Source of the DNA: Kitasatospora sp. NBC_01250
Lineage (GTDB): Bacteria; Actinomycetota; Actinomycetes; Streptomycetales; Streptomycetaceae
Reading direction: 5' to 3'
NCBI RefSeq assembly: GCF_036226465.1
Contig: NZ_CP108476.1
Location: 6,510,001 to 6,574,000, forward strand
Length of the DNA: 64,000 nt
The notes under the pieces were generated by a model. It was not told the origin of the DNA and did no database searches. It saw only the letters and a list, made by a program, of their open reading frames with translations. Within the stretch, counting starts at the first letter, position 1; each line of letters begins with the position of its first letter. The translations under genes were made by a program, and so were the position numbers. Below are positions 41,110-48,617 of this stretch, piece after piece.

Positions 41110-43053
41110 TCAGCCGACCACCGGCACCGCCGTGCGCAGCAGCTGCGCCACCACGGTCACGCCGTCCATGGTCAGCACCGACTCCGGGTGGAACTGCAGG
41201 CTCGCGAAGCCGGGGCCGCGCAGCGCGTGGACGTCGCCGGTGAGCGGGTCGCGGGCCACCTCGACGCCCGCCTGCGCGAGGCGCTGCGCGTCCGCCGGGG
41301 AGCAGCGCGCGACGAAGGTGTTGTAGAAGCCGACCGTCTGCGGGCTGCCGAACAGGTCGATGGTCTCCTGCGCGCCCTGGTAGACGGTGGCCTTGCGGTG
41401 CAGCGGCAGGCCGAGCTCGGCGCTGAGCAGCTGGTGGCTGAGGCAGACCGCGAGCAGCGGCGCCGTGCGCTGCCCGCTCCGGGCGTCGGCCAGCGCCTCG
41501 GCGGCGATCGGACGCAGCACGGCCATCTTCGGGTCGGCGGGGTCGGCCGGGTCGCCCGGCCCGGGACCGAGCACCAGCGGTCCGCGGTGCGCGGCGACGA
41601 GCCCGGCCAGACCGGGGGTGTCGTAGCGCAGCACCGAGACCTGGTGGCCGATCGCGCGCAGCAGGTGGGCCAGCATCGCGGTGAAGGTGTCCTCGCCGTC
41701 CACCACCAGGGTCGGCTCGGGCTGGTCGGGCGTCACCTGCTGCTGCATCCGCAGCCAGAACGGCGCCAGGTCGGCGCGGCGGCCGTTCAGCGCGGCCTGC
41801 ACCCGGTGGTTCTCGCCCAGCCGGGGCCAGTCGCGCCCGGCCGGGCGGGCGGCCGCCGGGCGGGCACCGATCGCGGCCAGCACGCCGGCCGCCTTGGCGT
41901 GGGTCTCGGCCACCTCCGAGGCGGGGTCGGAGTGGCGCACCAGGGTGGCGCCGACCCGGACCACCAGGCAGCCGGTGGCCGGGTCGATGTCGGCGGTGCG
42001 GATGCAGATCGGCGAGTCCAGCTGCTGCCCGCCACTGGCCGAGCGCCCGATCAGGGCGAGCGCGCCGGCGTAGTAGCCGCGCCCGGTGCGTTCGTAGCGG
42101 CGGATCACCCGGGTGGCGTTCTGCACGGGGCTGCCGGTGACGGTGGCCGCGAACATCGTCTCCCTGAGCACCTCGCGCACGTCCAGCGAGGTGCGCCCGC
42201 GCAGCTCGTACTCGGTGTGCGCGAGGTGGGCCATCTCCTTGAGCCGCGGGCCGAGCACCTGGCCGCCCAGGTCGCCGACCGTGCACATCATCTTGAGCTC
42301 CTCGTCGACCACCATGGTGAGCTCCTCCAGCTCCTTGGGGTCGTGCAGGAAGGCCAGCAGCGAGGGCAGGCTCGGCCCCTCGGCGGGGTAGCGGTAGGTG
42401 CCGGAGATCGGGTTCATCACCACGGTGCCGCCGCTCTGCCGCACGTGGACCTCGGGCGAGGCGCCGACCAGCACCCGGTCCCCGGTGTGGACCAGGTAGG
42501 TCCAGTAGGCGCCGCGCTCCTGGTCGAGCAGGCGGTGGAAGAGGCTGAGCGCGAGCTCGGTGGAGAAGTCGGGCAGGGTGCCGTGGAAGTCGCGGCGGAT
42601 GACGAAGTTGGCGCCCTCGCCGCTGCCGATCTCCTCCCGGATCACCTGCCGGACGATCTCGGCGTACTGCTCGTCGTCGATGTCGAAGCCGCCCCCGGTG
42701 AGCCGCACGGGCAGCTGCGGCAGCTCGGCCAGCACCTGGCCGAGCGGCAGCTGGTACTGCTCGGCCACCCGCAGCGCCTGCAGCGGGGTGCCGTCCTGGT
42801 GCGCCTCGAAACCGCGCTCGCGGATCTGCTGGTAGGGGACCAGTGCGAGCAGGTCGTGCCGCGGCCGGCCGTCGGCGGGGGCGCCGGTGGGCAGCGGCAG
42901 CTGGGCGAGCGTGTCGTACGAGCCGACCTCGCCGAGCAGCAGCTCGACGGTGTCGGGGGCCAGTCGCGGGGTGCGGCGGTGCAGCAGGGCGAAGGCGGGG
43001 GCGTCCGGGGCGGTCAGACGGTCGAGCAGCGCGGCGGTGGTGGCACGGATCAC
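41110..43053 (-). CDS. trpE: Anthranilate synthase, fused TrpE-TrpG
   Basis: 647 residues joining both anthranilate synthase subunits. The chorismate-using TrpE part (about 1-420) has NPISGTYR, the GDRVLVGASPE segment and the ATVTGSPVQNATRVI block. The glutamine amidotransferase part (about 455-647) has the GPGPGDP oxyanion region, the nucleophile Cys in AVCLSHQ and the His-Glu pair in QFHPES, all intact, so it should make its own ammonia. This architecture is shared with PhzE-type enzymes. GTG 43053 is the likely start. It follows a trp attenuator, and is divergent from aroH, which supplies the pathway. Confidence 0.9.
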   Translation of the reverse strand: MIRATTAALLDRLTAPDAPAFALLHRRTPRLAPDTVELLLGEVGSYDTLAQLPLPTGAPADGRPRHDLLALVPYQQIRERGFEAHQDGTPLQALRVAEQYQLPLGQVLAELPQLPVRLTGGGFDIDDEQYAEIVRQVIREEIGSGEGANFVIRRDFHGTLPDFSTELALSLFHRLLDQERGAYWTYLVHTGDRVLVGASPEVHVRQSGGTVVMNPISGTYRYPAEGPSLPSLLAFLHDPKELEELTMVVDEELKMMCTVGDLGGQVLGPRLKEMAHLAHTEYELRGRTSLDVREVLRETMFAATVTGSPVQNATRVIRRYERTGRGYYAGALALIGRSASGGQQLDSPICIRTADIDPATGCLVVRVGATLVRHSDPASEVAETHAKAAGVLAAIGARPAAARPAGRDWPRLGENHRVQAALNGRRADLAPFWLRMQQQVTPDQPEPTLVVDGEDTFTAMLAHLLRAIGHQVSVLRYDTPGLAGLVAAHRGPLVLGPGPGDPADPADPKMAVLRPIAAEALADARSGQRTAPLLAVCLSHQLLSAELGLPLHRKATVYQGAQETIDLFGSPQTVGFYNTFVARCSPADAQRLAQAGVEVARDPLTGDVHALRGPGFASLQFHPESVLTMDGVTVVAQLLRTAVPVVG

Positions 43054-43121
43054 GGTCGGCTTCTTTCCGGAGGGAGGGGCGGGGCTGGTCCGCTCTGCCG
43101 GGAAGGCCGTCCGGGAATACG

Positions 43122-43153
43122 ACGACGGCCGCCCCGAGTGGGGCGGCCGTCGT
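43122..43153 (-). terminator. trp attenuator terminator
   Basis: Perfect 14-bp stem ACGACGGCCGCCCC (43122-43135) / (43140-43153) around a 4-nt loop, between the leader peptide stop (43160-43162) and the trpE start. No U-tract follows, as is common in Streptomyces. With charged tRNA-Trp abundant, the ribosome finishes the leader and this hairpin should end transcription. Confidence 0.8.
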
Positions 43154-43159
43154 GTCGTC

Positions 43160-43231
43160 TCAGGGACGCGCGAGCTGTGGGCCGACCCGGGGGTTGGCCC
43201 ACCACCAGGAAAAGGTGTGTGGCGCGTGCAT
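43160..43231 (-). CDS. trpL: trp leader peptide with three consecutive Trp codons
   Basis: A 23-residue frame (MHAPHTFSWWWANPRVGPQL and ARP) starts at the ATG complementary to 43229-43231 and ends in TGA at 43160-43162, ahead of the attenuator hairpin. Residues 9-11 are encoded by TGG TGG TGG. Three tandem Trp codons in a short frame 5' of an anthranilate synthase gene are the classic ribosome-stalling sensor of tryptophanyl-tRNA. Its function is to be translated rather than to be a protein. A comparable leader has been reported, from memory, upstream of a fused trpEG gene in Streptomyces venezuelae. It is too short for automatic gene calling. Confidence 0.9.
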   Translation of the reverse strand: MHAPHTFSWWWANPRVGPQLARP

Positions 43232-43259
43232 GGTGATGACAGTAGCGGATCGGCCGACG

Positions 43260-43297
43260 GGGTGAGCCGGACTCCCCGGAGGGTGAGCCGGACTCCC
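43260..43297. repeat. Two 17-bp direct repeats with 21-bp period, aroH-trpL operator candidate
   Basis: GGGTGAGCCGGACTCCC occurs exactly twice, at 43260-43276 and 43281-43297, 21 bp (two helical turns) apart. Each copy contains an imperfect palindrome GAGCCGGACTC. They lie between the divergent trpL leader (start 43231) and aroH (start 43374), a good position for one regulator to control both. No regulator is assigned. Confidence 0.7.
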
Positions 43298-43373
43298 GGG
43301 AAATGTCCGCCGGGCGTCTCATCCACTGGAAGGCGGGCACAAATCGGTTGTCACACCCCGTAGCCTTGACACC

Positions 43374-44708
43374 GTGACCGTGACAAATCACCACTCTTGG
43401 CAATCCCTGCCCGCGGCGCAGCAGCCTGACTGGCCGGACCCGCAGGCGCTGCGCACCGCTCTCGCGGACCTCGCCTCGTATCCGCCGCTCGTCTTCGCAG
43501 GCGAGTGCGACCAGCTGCGCGCCCGGCTCGGTGCCGTCGCGCGTGGTGAGGCGTTCCTGCTCCAGGGCGGCGACTGCGCCGAGGCCTTCGACGGCGTCTC
43601 GGCGGACCACATCCGCAACAAGCTGAAGACCCTGCTGCAGATGGCGGCGGTGCTGACGTACGCCGCCTCCGTCCCGGTGGTCAAGGTGGGCCGGATCGCC
43701 GGCCAGTACTCCAAGCCGCGCTCCAAGCCGACCGAGACCCGCGACGGCGTGACCCTGCCGGTCTACCGCGGCGACTCGGTGAACGGCTTCGAGTTCACCC
43801 CCGAGTCCCGCCGCCCGGACCCCGAGCGCCTGAAGCGGATGTACAACGCCTCGGCCGCCACCCTCAACCTGGTGCGCGCCTTCACCACCGGTGGCTACGC
43901 CGACCTGCGCCAGGTGCATGCCTGGAACCAGGACTTCGTGCGCAACTCGCCGGCCGGCCAGCGCTACGAGCGCCTGGCCAAGGAGATCGACAACGCGCTG
44001 AACTTCATGCAGGCCTGCGGGGTCGCGCCGGAGGAGTTCAAGACCGTCGAGTTCTTCTCCTCGCACGAGGCGCTGGTGCTCGACTACGAGACGGCGCTGA
44101 CCCGGGTCGACTCGCGTACCGGCGAGCTGTACGACGTCTCGGGCCACATGGTCTGGATCGGCGAGCGCACCCGTCAGCTGGACGGGGCGCACATCGAGTT
44201 CGCCTCCAGGATCCGCAACCCGATCGGCGTCAAGCTCGGCCCGACCACCTCGGTCGACGAGGCGCTGACGCTGATCGAGCGGCTCGACCCGGAGCGCGAG
44301 CCGGGCCGGCTCACCTTCATCACCCGGATGGGCGCGGGCAAGATCCGCGACCACCTGCCCACCCTGGTGGAGAAGGTCACCGCCTCCGGCGCGCAGCCGG
44401 TGTGGATCTGCGACCCGATGCACGGCAACACCTTCGAGGCCGAGACCGGGCACAAGACCCGCCGCTTCGACGACGTGCTCGACGAGGTCAAGGGCTTCTT
44501 CGAGGTGCACCGCGGGCTCGGCACCCACCCGGGCGGCATCCACGTGGAGCTGACCGGCGACGACGTGACCGAGTGCGTCGGCGGCGGTGACGAGGTGCTG
44601 GTGGACGACCTGCACCAGCGCTACGAGACGGCCTGCGACCCGCGGCTGAACCGCAGCCAGTCGCTGGACCTGGCGTTCCTGGTCGCGGAGATGTACCGCG
44701 GGCAGTGA
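43374..44708 (+). CDS. aroH: Class II 3-deoxy-7-phosphoheptulonate synthase (DAHP synthase)
   Basis: First step of the shikimate pathway: condenses PEP and erythrose 4-phosphate. The 444-aa protein is the plant/actinobacterial class II type, with FLLQGGDCAEAF, VVKVGRIAGQYSKPRS, HEALVLDYE and the WICDPMHGNTFE metal-binding motif, all intact. GTG 43374 is chosen; a second in-frame GTG is at 43380. No ribosome site is visible upstream and a TAGCCT lies only 7 bp before the start, so translation may be leaderless. It is divergent from trpL-trpE, with shared repeats between them, so first-step flux and the tryptophan branch are probably co-regulated. Confidence 0.95.
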   Translation: MTVTNHHSWQSLPAAQQPDWPDPQALRTALADLASYPPLVFAGECDQLRARLGAVARGEAFLLQGGDCAEAFDGVSADHIRNKLKTLLQMAAVLTYAASVPVVKVGRIAGQYSKPRSKPTETRDGVTLPVYRGDSVNGFEFTPESRRPDPERLKRMYNASAATLNLVRAFTTGGYADLRQVHAWNQDFVRNSPAGQRYERLAKEIDNALNFMQACGVAPEEFKTVEFFSSHEALVLDYETALTRVDSRTGELYDVSGHMVWIGERTRQLDGAHIEFASRIRNPIGVKLGPTTSVDEALTLIERLDPEREPGRLTFITRMGAGKIRDHLPTLVEKVTASGAQPVWICDPMHGNTFEAETGHKTRRFDDVLDEVKGFFEVHRGLGTHPGGIHVELTGDDVTECVGGGDEVLVDDLHQRYETACDPRLNRSQSLDLAFLVAEMYRGQ

Positions 44709-44747
44709 CCGGCGCCGGCGCCGGCGCCGGTGACCCGGGAATGTGAC

Positions 44748-44782
44748 GAAGGCCCTGCTCCTCTTGGAGGAGCAGGGCCTTC
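44748..44782 (+). terminator. Terminator of aroH
   Basis: Perfect 15-bp stem GAAGGCCCTGCTCCT (44748-44762) / (44768-44782) with a 5-nt loop, 40 bp after the aroH stop. Confidence 0.85.
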
Positions 44783-44802
44783 TGCGTGCCCGACGGGGCA
44801 GG

Positions 44803-44821
44803 TAAGGTAAGGCTTAGCTGA
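44803..44821 (+). promoter_or_regulatory. Iron-box-like site upstream of bfd
   Basis: TAAGGTAAGGCTTAGCTGA agrees at about 14 of 19 positions with the DtxR/IdeR/DmdR iron-box consensus (TTAGGTTAGGCTNACCTAA). It lies about 66 bp before the bfd start, where a bound iron regulator would affect transcription. Whether it is repressed or activated by iron cannot be read from sequence. Confidence 0.6.
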
Positions 44822-44886
44822 AAAGCCGCGGCCCTCGAGCGCCGCAGACCTTGGCTCACAGGCCACCGACCCCGGGAGTGACCGCG

Positions 44887-45186
44887 ATGTACGTGTGCAT
44901 GTGCCATGCGGTCACCGAGGACCAGGTCAAGAAGGCCATCGACGGCGGTGCCAACTCCCCGCGCCAGATAGCCCAGGGCTGCAGGGCCGGGACGGACTGC
45001 GGCTCCTGCGTGCGCCGGATCCAGGCGATGCTCGGTGAGCACGGCGGCCGTCCGTGCCCGACGGCCCGGTTGGCCGCCAAGCTCGGTCTGGCCGATCCCG
45101 AGGCCGACCTGCCCGCCAACCAGCCCCTGGCCACGGTGCTGGGCCGACCGCTCGATCGGCCGCTCGCCCTTCGCCGCACCGCCTGA
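44887..45186 (+). CDS. bfd: Bacterioferritin-associated ferredoxin
   Basis: 99-aa [2Fe-2S] protein. The BFD-type binding domain is at the start: MYVCMCHAVTEDQ with two Cys and, about 30 residues later, DCGSCVRR with the other two. Known Bfd proteins deliver electrons to bacterioferritin so stored iron can be released. The C-terminal 40 residues are an actinobacterial extension. ATG 44887; no strong ribosome site, GGGAGTGACC upstream. It converges with bfr, with 11 bp between stops, and has an iron-box-like site upstream, which fits iron-responsive control. Confidence 0.9.
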   Translation: MYVCMCHAVTEDQVKKAIDGGANSPRQIAQGCRAGTDCGSCVRRIQAMLGEHGGRPCPTARLAAKLGLADPEADLPANQPLATVLGRPLDRPLALRRTA

Positions 45187-45197
45187 GGGCTGCCGGG

Positions 45198-45677
45198 TCA
45201 GCTCTCCGGCTGCTCGATCAGCTGCGCGATGTAGAGCGCCTCGCCGAGCTTCTCCACCAGTTCGAGCTGGGTGTCCAGGTAGTCGATGTGGTGTTCCTCG
45301 TCGGCCAGGATGTCCTCGAAGATGTTGGCCGAGGTGACGTCGTTCTTGGCCCGCATCACCACGATGCCCCGGCGCAGCCGGTCGATCGCCTCGACCTCCA
45401 CCTGCCGGTCCGCCTCGAACATCTCCTTCACCGTCTGGCCGATCCGCACGTGGAAGAGCCGCTGGTAGTTGGGCAGGCCGTCCAGGAAGAGGATCCGGTC
45501 GGTCAGGATCTCGGCGTGCTTCATCTCGTCGAAGGACTCGTGGCGGGTGTACTTCGCGAGCTTCGTCCAGCCGAAGTTCTCCTGCATCTTGGCGTGCAGG
45601 AAGTACTGGTTGATGGCCGTCAGCTCGGCGGTGAGCTGCTCGTTGAGGAACTCGATGACCTCGGGGTCGCCCTTCAT
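45198..45677 (-). CDS. bfr: Bacterioferritin
   Basis: 159-aa heme-containing ferritin that stores iron in a 24-mer. The diiron ferroxidase ligands are present: E18, E51 and H54 (DEMKHAE), and E/H in ILADEEHHIDYLD. The heme-binding M52 is conserved, which distinguishes it from plain ferritin. ATG 45677 with GGAAGG upstream; the frame to 45722 is leader. It is convergent with bfd, its physiological partner, and divergent from the molybdopterin oxidoreductase gene. Confidence 0.95.
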   Translation of the reverse strand: MKGDPEVIEFLNEQLTAELTAINQYFLHAKMQENFGWTKLAKYTRHESFDEMKHAEILTDRILFLDGLPNYQRLFHVRIGQTVKEMFEADRQVEVEAIDRLRRGIVVMRAKNDVTSANIFEDILADEEHHIDYLDTQLELVEKLGEALYIAQLIEQPES

Positions 45678-45879
45678 GGCGGTGCCTTCCTGCGTTGCGC
45701 TGCGGGAACCGGGTGGACGCATCCTGGCAGCACTGTGGGTGATATTTCCAGTAAGTTCACACTCACTCGGGTCTGTGGCGGATTTTCCGATTTGCCCGCT
45801 AATGACCTGTTCGCAGGGGCGTGCGGCTGCGCCGAGGGGCGCGCGTTCTCGGGCGTCCGCCGTCTGTCACCATGGAGCC

Positions 45880-46539
45880 ATGGGTCAGCCGGAACAGGAA
45901 CGGTCTCCGAGCGAACGTTCTCCACACGAACGATCGCCGCAGGTCGACCCCCGGCTTCCCCCCGGTCAGCGCGTGCAGCGCGGCTGGCCCGTCCTGCACT
46001 ACGGTCCGGTGCCCCGGTTCAAGCCGTCGAGCTGGGACTTCCAGGTCTTCGGGGCGACCGCCTCGGCCGAGAAGAGCCGGTGGGACCACGAGGGCTTCCA
46101 CCGCCTGCCGCGCAGCACGGTGCGCGCCGACTTCCACTGCGTGACCAGGTTCTCCATGCTCGGCAGCGAGTGGAGCGGGGTGGCCGCCGCCACCGTCCTC
46201 GACCTCGCACCGCCGGCCCCGGACGTCACCCATGTGATGGTCTGGGCCGAGTACGGCTACAGCGCCAACCTCCCGCTGGAGCGGTTCGCCGACCCGGGCA
46301 CCCTCTTCGCCACCCACCACGACGGCGAGCCGCTGACCGTCGAGCACGGCTTCCCGGTGCGCCTGATCGTCCCCGGGCTCTACGCCTGGAAGGGCCCCAA
46401 GTGGGTGCGCGCGGTGGAGTACATGCGGGCCGACCGCCGCGGTTTCTGGGAGGAGCGCGGCTACCACAACCGCGCCGACCCGTGGCGCGAGCAGCGCTAC
46501 TCCTACCAGGAGGAGCCCGGGGACGGCCCGCTGCGCTGA
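45880..46539 (+). CDS. Molybdopterin-dependent oxidoreductase (sulfite oxidase/MsrP-like catalytic domain)
   Basis: 219-aa protein comprising only the molybdopterin catalytic domain of the sulfite oxidase superfamily. The metal-ligand Cys is in DFHCVTRFSM, and the VVWAEYGYSANLPLERF-type block (here MVWAEYGYSANLPLERF) and YAWKGPKWVRA block are the family's pterin-binding segments. No signal peptide is present, so unlike periplasmic MsrP it should be cytoplasmic. The N-terminal 25 residues are Ser/Glu/Arg-rich with an ERSP repeat. ATG 45880. Substrate unknown. Confidence 0.87.
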   Translation: MGQPEQERSPSERSPHERSPQVDPRLPPGQRVQRGWPVLHYGPVPRFKPSSWDFQVFGATASAEKSRWDHEGFHRLPRSTVRADFHCVTRFSMLGSEWSGVAAATVLDLAPPAPDVTHVMVWAEYGYSANLPLERFADPGTLFATHHDGEPLTVEHGFPVRLIVPGLYAWKGPKWVRAVEYMRADRRGFWEERGYHNRADPWREQRYSYQEEPGDGPLR

Positions 46540-46582
46540 GCCGCGGCAGCAGCGGCAGGGCCGTCCCGGGCCCGGGCGGGGG

Positions 46583-48538
46583 CTAGAAGTTGATCGTCAC
46601 CGTCGAGCCTTTGGGCAGCATGGTGCCGGCCGACGGGCTCTGCCCCGAGACGCTGCTCAGCCCGAAGAAGTTCAGCCCGGTGCTCTTCACCTTGAACCCG
46701 GCACCGGTCAGCGCCTTGGTGGCGTCCGACTGGCTCATCCCGGTGACCGACGGCACGGGCACCGGCTGCGGGCCCTTGGACAGCGTCAGCGTCACCGTGC
46801 TGCCCGGCGAGGCCGTGCCGGTGACGTCCTGGGCGGCCACCGACCCGCTGGGCACGGTGTCCGACCAGGTCTGGTCGGTGGCCAGCGCCACCTTGAAGCC
46901 CGCCCCGGTCAGGGTGCTCTGCGCGGCGGCCACCGGCTGCCCGGTGGTGTCGGGCACCGCGACCGGCGCCGCGCCCTGGCTGACCACCAGCGCCACCGGC
47001 GCGTTGACCGCCAGCTGCTGCCCGGCGGCCGGGGAGGTGGAGATCACCGAGCCCTGCGGCACGGTCGGGCTGTAGTCCTGCGTGGTGGTGCCGGGCGTCA
47101 GCCGGGCGGCGGTCAGCTGCTGCTGCGCCTGGTCCAGCGGCTTGCCGGTGACGTCGGGCACCGCGATCCGCTCCGGCCCCTTGGACAGGGTGACCTTCAC
47201 CGCGTCGCTCTTGCGGGCCCGCCCGCCCACCCCGGGATCACTGCCGATCACCTGGCCGGCCGGCACCGTCTCGCTGAACGCCTGGCTGAAGCTGGCCCGC
47301 AGGCCCGAGCCGTCCAGGGTGCTGGTGGCCTGCGCCTGGGTCTGGCCGAGCACACTGGGCACCGTCGCGTAGACGGCGCCGGACAGGAAGTAGCTGATCG
47401 CCGCGACCACCAGCAGCACCGCGCCGAGCACCGAGCCCCAGACCAGCGAGCGCTTGGTGCGCCGCGATCGGGTGCGCTTGGCGCGCCGCGGCGGGGGCGG
47501 CTCGTCGTACGGGCGGGGCTGGACGAAGAGCTCGGGCGGCGGGACCGCCATCACGCTGGTGTGCTCGGGGCCGGTGACGGGGGTCATGCCGCTGAGCACC
47601 GAGGTCGCCTCGCCGGGGGCGAAGCGCGGCGCGGGCCGGGTGGCGGCGGGCGGTTCGGCGTCCAGCTGGGCCGGGGTCAGAGCCCGGCGCACCCGCTGCA
47701 CCGCGCCCAGCAGCTCGACCGCGTCCCACGGCCTGGCCTGCGGGTCGCGCGCGGTGGCGGCGGCCACGATCGCGTCCAGCCCGGGCGCCAGGCCGGGCAC
47801 GGTCTGCGAGGGCGGTGGCACGTCCTCGTGCAGGTGACGGTAGATCACCTGCATCGGGTTGTCGCCGAGGTAGGGCCGGCTGCCGGTCAGCAGCTCGTAG
47901 AGCATGATCCCGGCCGCGTAGACGTCCACCCGCTGGTCGGTGGCGGCCTGCGGCTGGATCTGCTCGGGGGCCAGGTAGGAGACCGTGCCCATGATCACGC
48001 CGGGGGTGGTGGTGTTGGTCACCGCGGCGTCCGCCCCGGAGAGCAGCCGCACCAGGCCGAAGTCCGCGACCTTCACCAGGCCGCCGTCCGTGATCAGCAC
48101 GTTCTCCGGCTTGACGTCCCGGTGCACCAGCCCCGCCCGGTGCGCGGCACCGAGCGCGGCCAGCACCGGTTCCAGCACGTCGAGCGCGGCCCGCACCGAG
48201 AGCGCGCCGCGGTCGCGCAGCACGTCGCGCAGGGTGCGCCCCGGCACGTACTCCATGGCCAGGAAGACCGCGTTGCCGTCGGCGCCCTGGTCGAAGACGT
48301 TGACCACGTTCGGGTGCGAGAGCCGGGCGACCGCCTTGGCCTCGCGGATGAAGCGGTCGGTGAACCCGGTGTCGCCGGCCAGCGCCTGATGCATCACCTT
48401 GAGCGCGAGCACCCGGTCGAGCCGGGTGTCGGTGCCCCGGTAGACGGTGGCCATGCCACCCACCGCGATCCGCTCCTCGACCCGGTACCGGTTGTCCAGC
48501 AGGACTCCTACCAGGGGGTCGTTCAACGTCGTGTCCAC
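46583..48538 (-). CDS. PASTA-domain serine/threonine protein kinase (PknB/PknL type)
   Basis: 651-aa membrane kinase. The N-terminal kinase domain has GGMATVY (P-loop), catalytic Lys K47 in ALKVMH, HRDVKPENV, ADFGLV and YLAPEQ, so it should be active. A Pro/Arg-rich juxtamembrane stretch precedes one transmembrane helix (LVWGSVLGAVLLVVAAISYF, about residues 378-398). Outside the cell there are four PASTA repeats starting VPSVLGQ, VPDVTGK, VPDTTGQ and VPSVTGM, which bind peptidoglycan fragments. ATG 48538. It probably senses wall status. The window also holds an Rv2175c-like gene, the partner of PknL in mycobacteria. Confidence 0.95.
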   Translation of the reverse strand: MDTTLNDPLVGVLLDNRYRVEERIAVGGMATVYRGTDTRLDRVLALKVMHQALAGDTGFTDRFIREAKAVARLSHPNVVNVFDQGADGNAVFLAMEYVPGRTLRDVLRDRGALSVRAALDVLEPVLAALGAAHRAGLVHRDVKPENVLITDGGLVKVADFGLVRLLSGADAAVTNTTTPGVIMGTVSYLAPEQIQPQAATDQRVDVYAAGIMLYELLTGSRPYLGDNPMQVIYRHLHEDVPPPSQTVPGLAPGLDAIVAAATARDPQARPWDAVELLGAVQRVRRALTPAQLDAEPPAATRPAPRFAPGEATSVLSGMTPVTGPEHTSVMAVPPPELFVQPRPYDEPPPPRRAKRTRSRRTKRSLVWGSVLGAVLLVVAAISYFLSGAVYATVPSVLGQTQAQATSTLDGSGLRASFSQAFSETVPAGQVIGSDPGVGGRARKSDAVKVTLSKGPERIAVPDVTGKPLDQAQQQLTAARLTPGTTTQDYSPTVPQGSVISTSPAAGQQLAVNAPVALVVSQGAAPVAVPDTTGQPVAAAQSTLTGAGFKVALATDQTWSDTVPSGSVAAQDVTGTASPGSTVTLTLSKGPQPVPVPSVTGMSQSDATKALTGAGFKVKSTGLNFFGLSSVSGQSPSAGTMLPKGSTVTINF

Positions 48539-48617
48539 CCCAGGAGTCTAGGGGCGGTCAGAACACGGTTGGGTGACCCTGGTGTCCTGGTTCGTCATCA
48601 GTACCGGTGACGGCAGG

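Noticed and set aside
40997..42286. Upstream part of the 648-codon frame containing the F420/NADP reductase
   Set aside because: Only the last 218 codons match a family; the rest overlaps the anthranilate synthase gene in another phase.
44709..44740. GGCGCC repeat tract after aroH
   Set aside because: A short run of GC triplets with no arm structure beyond the terminator already reported; not treated as a separate element.
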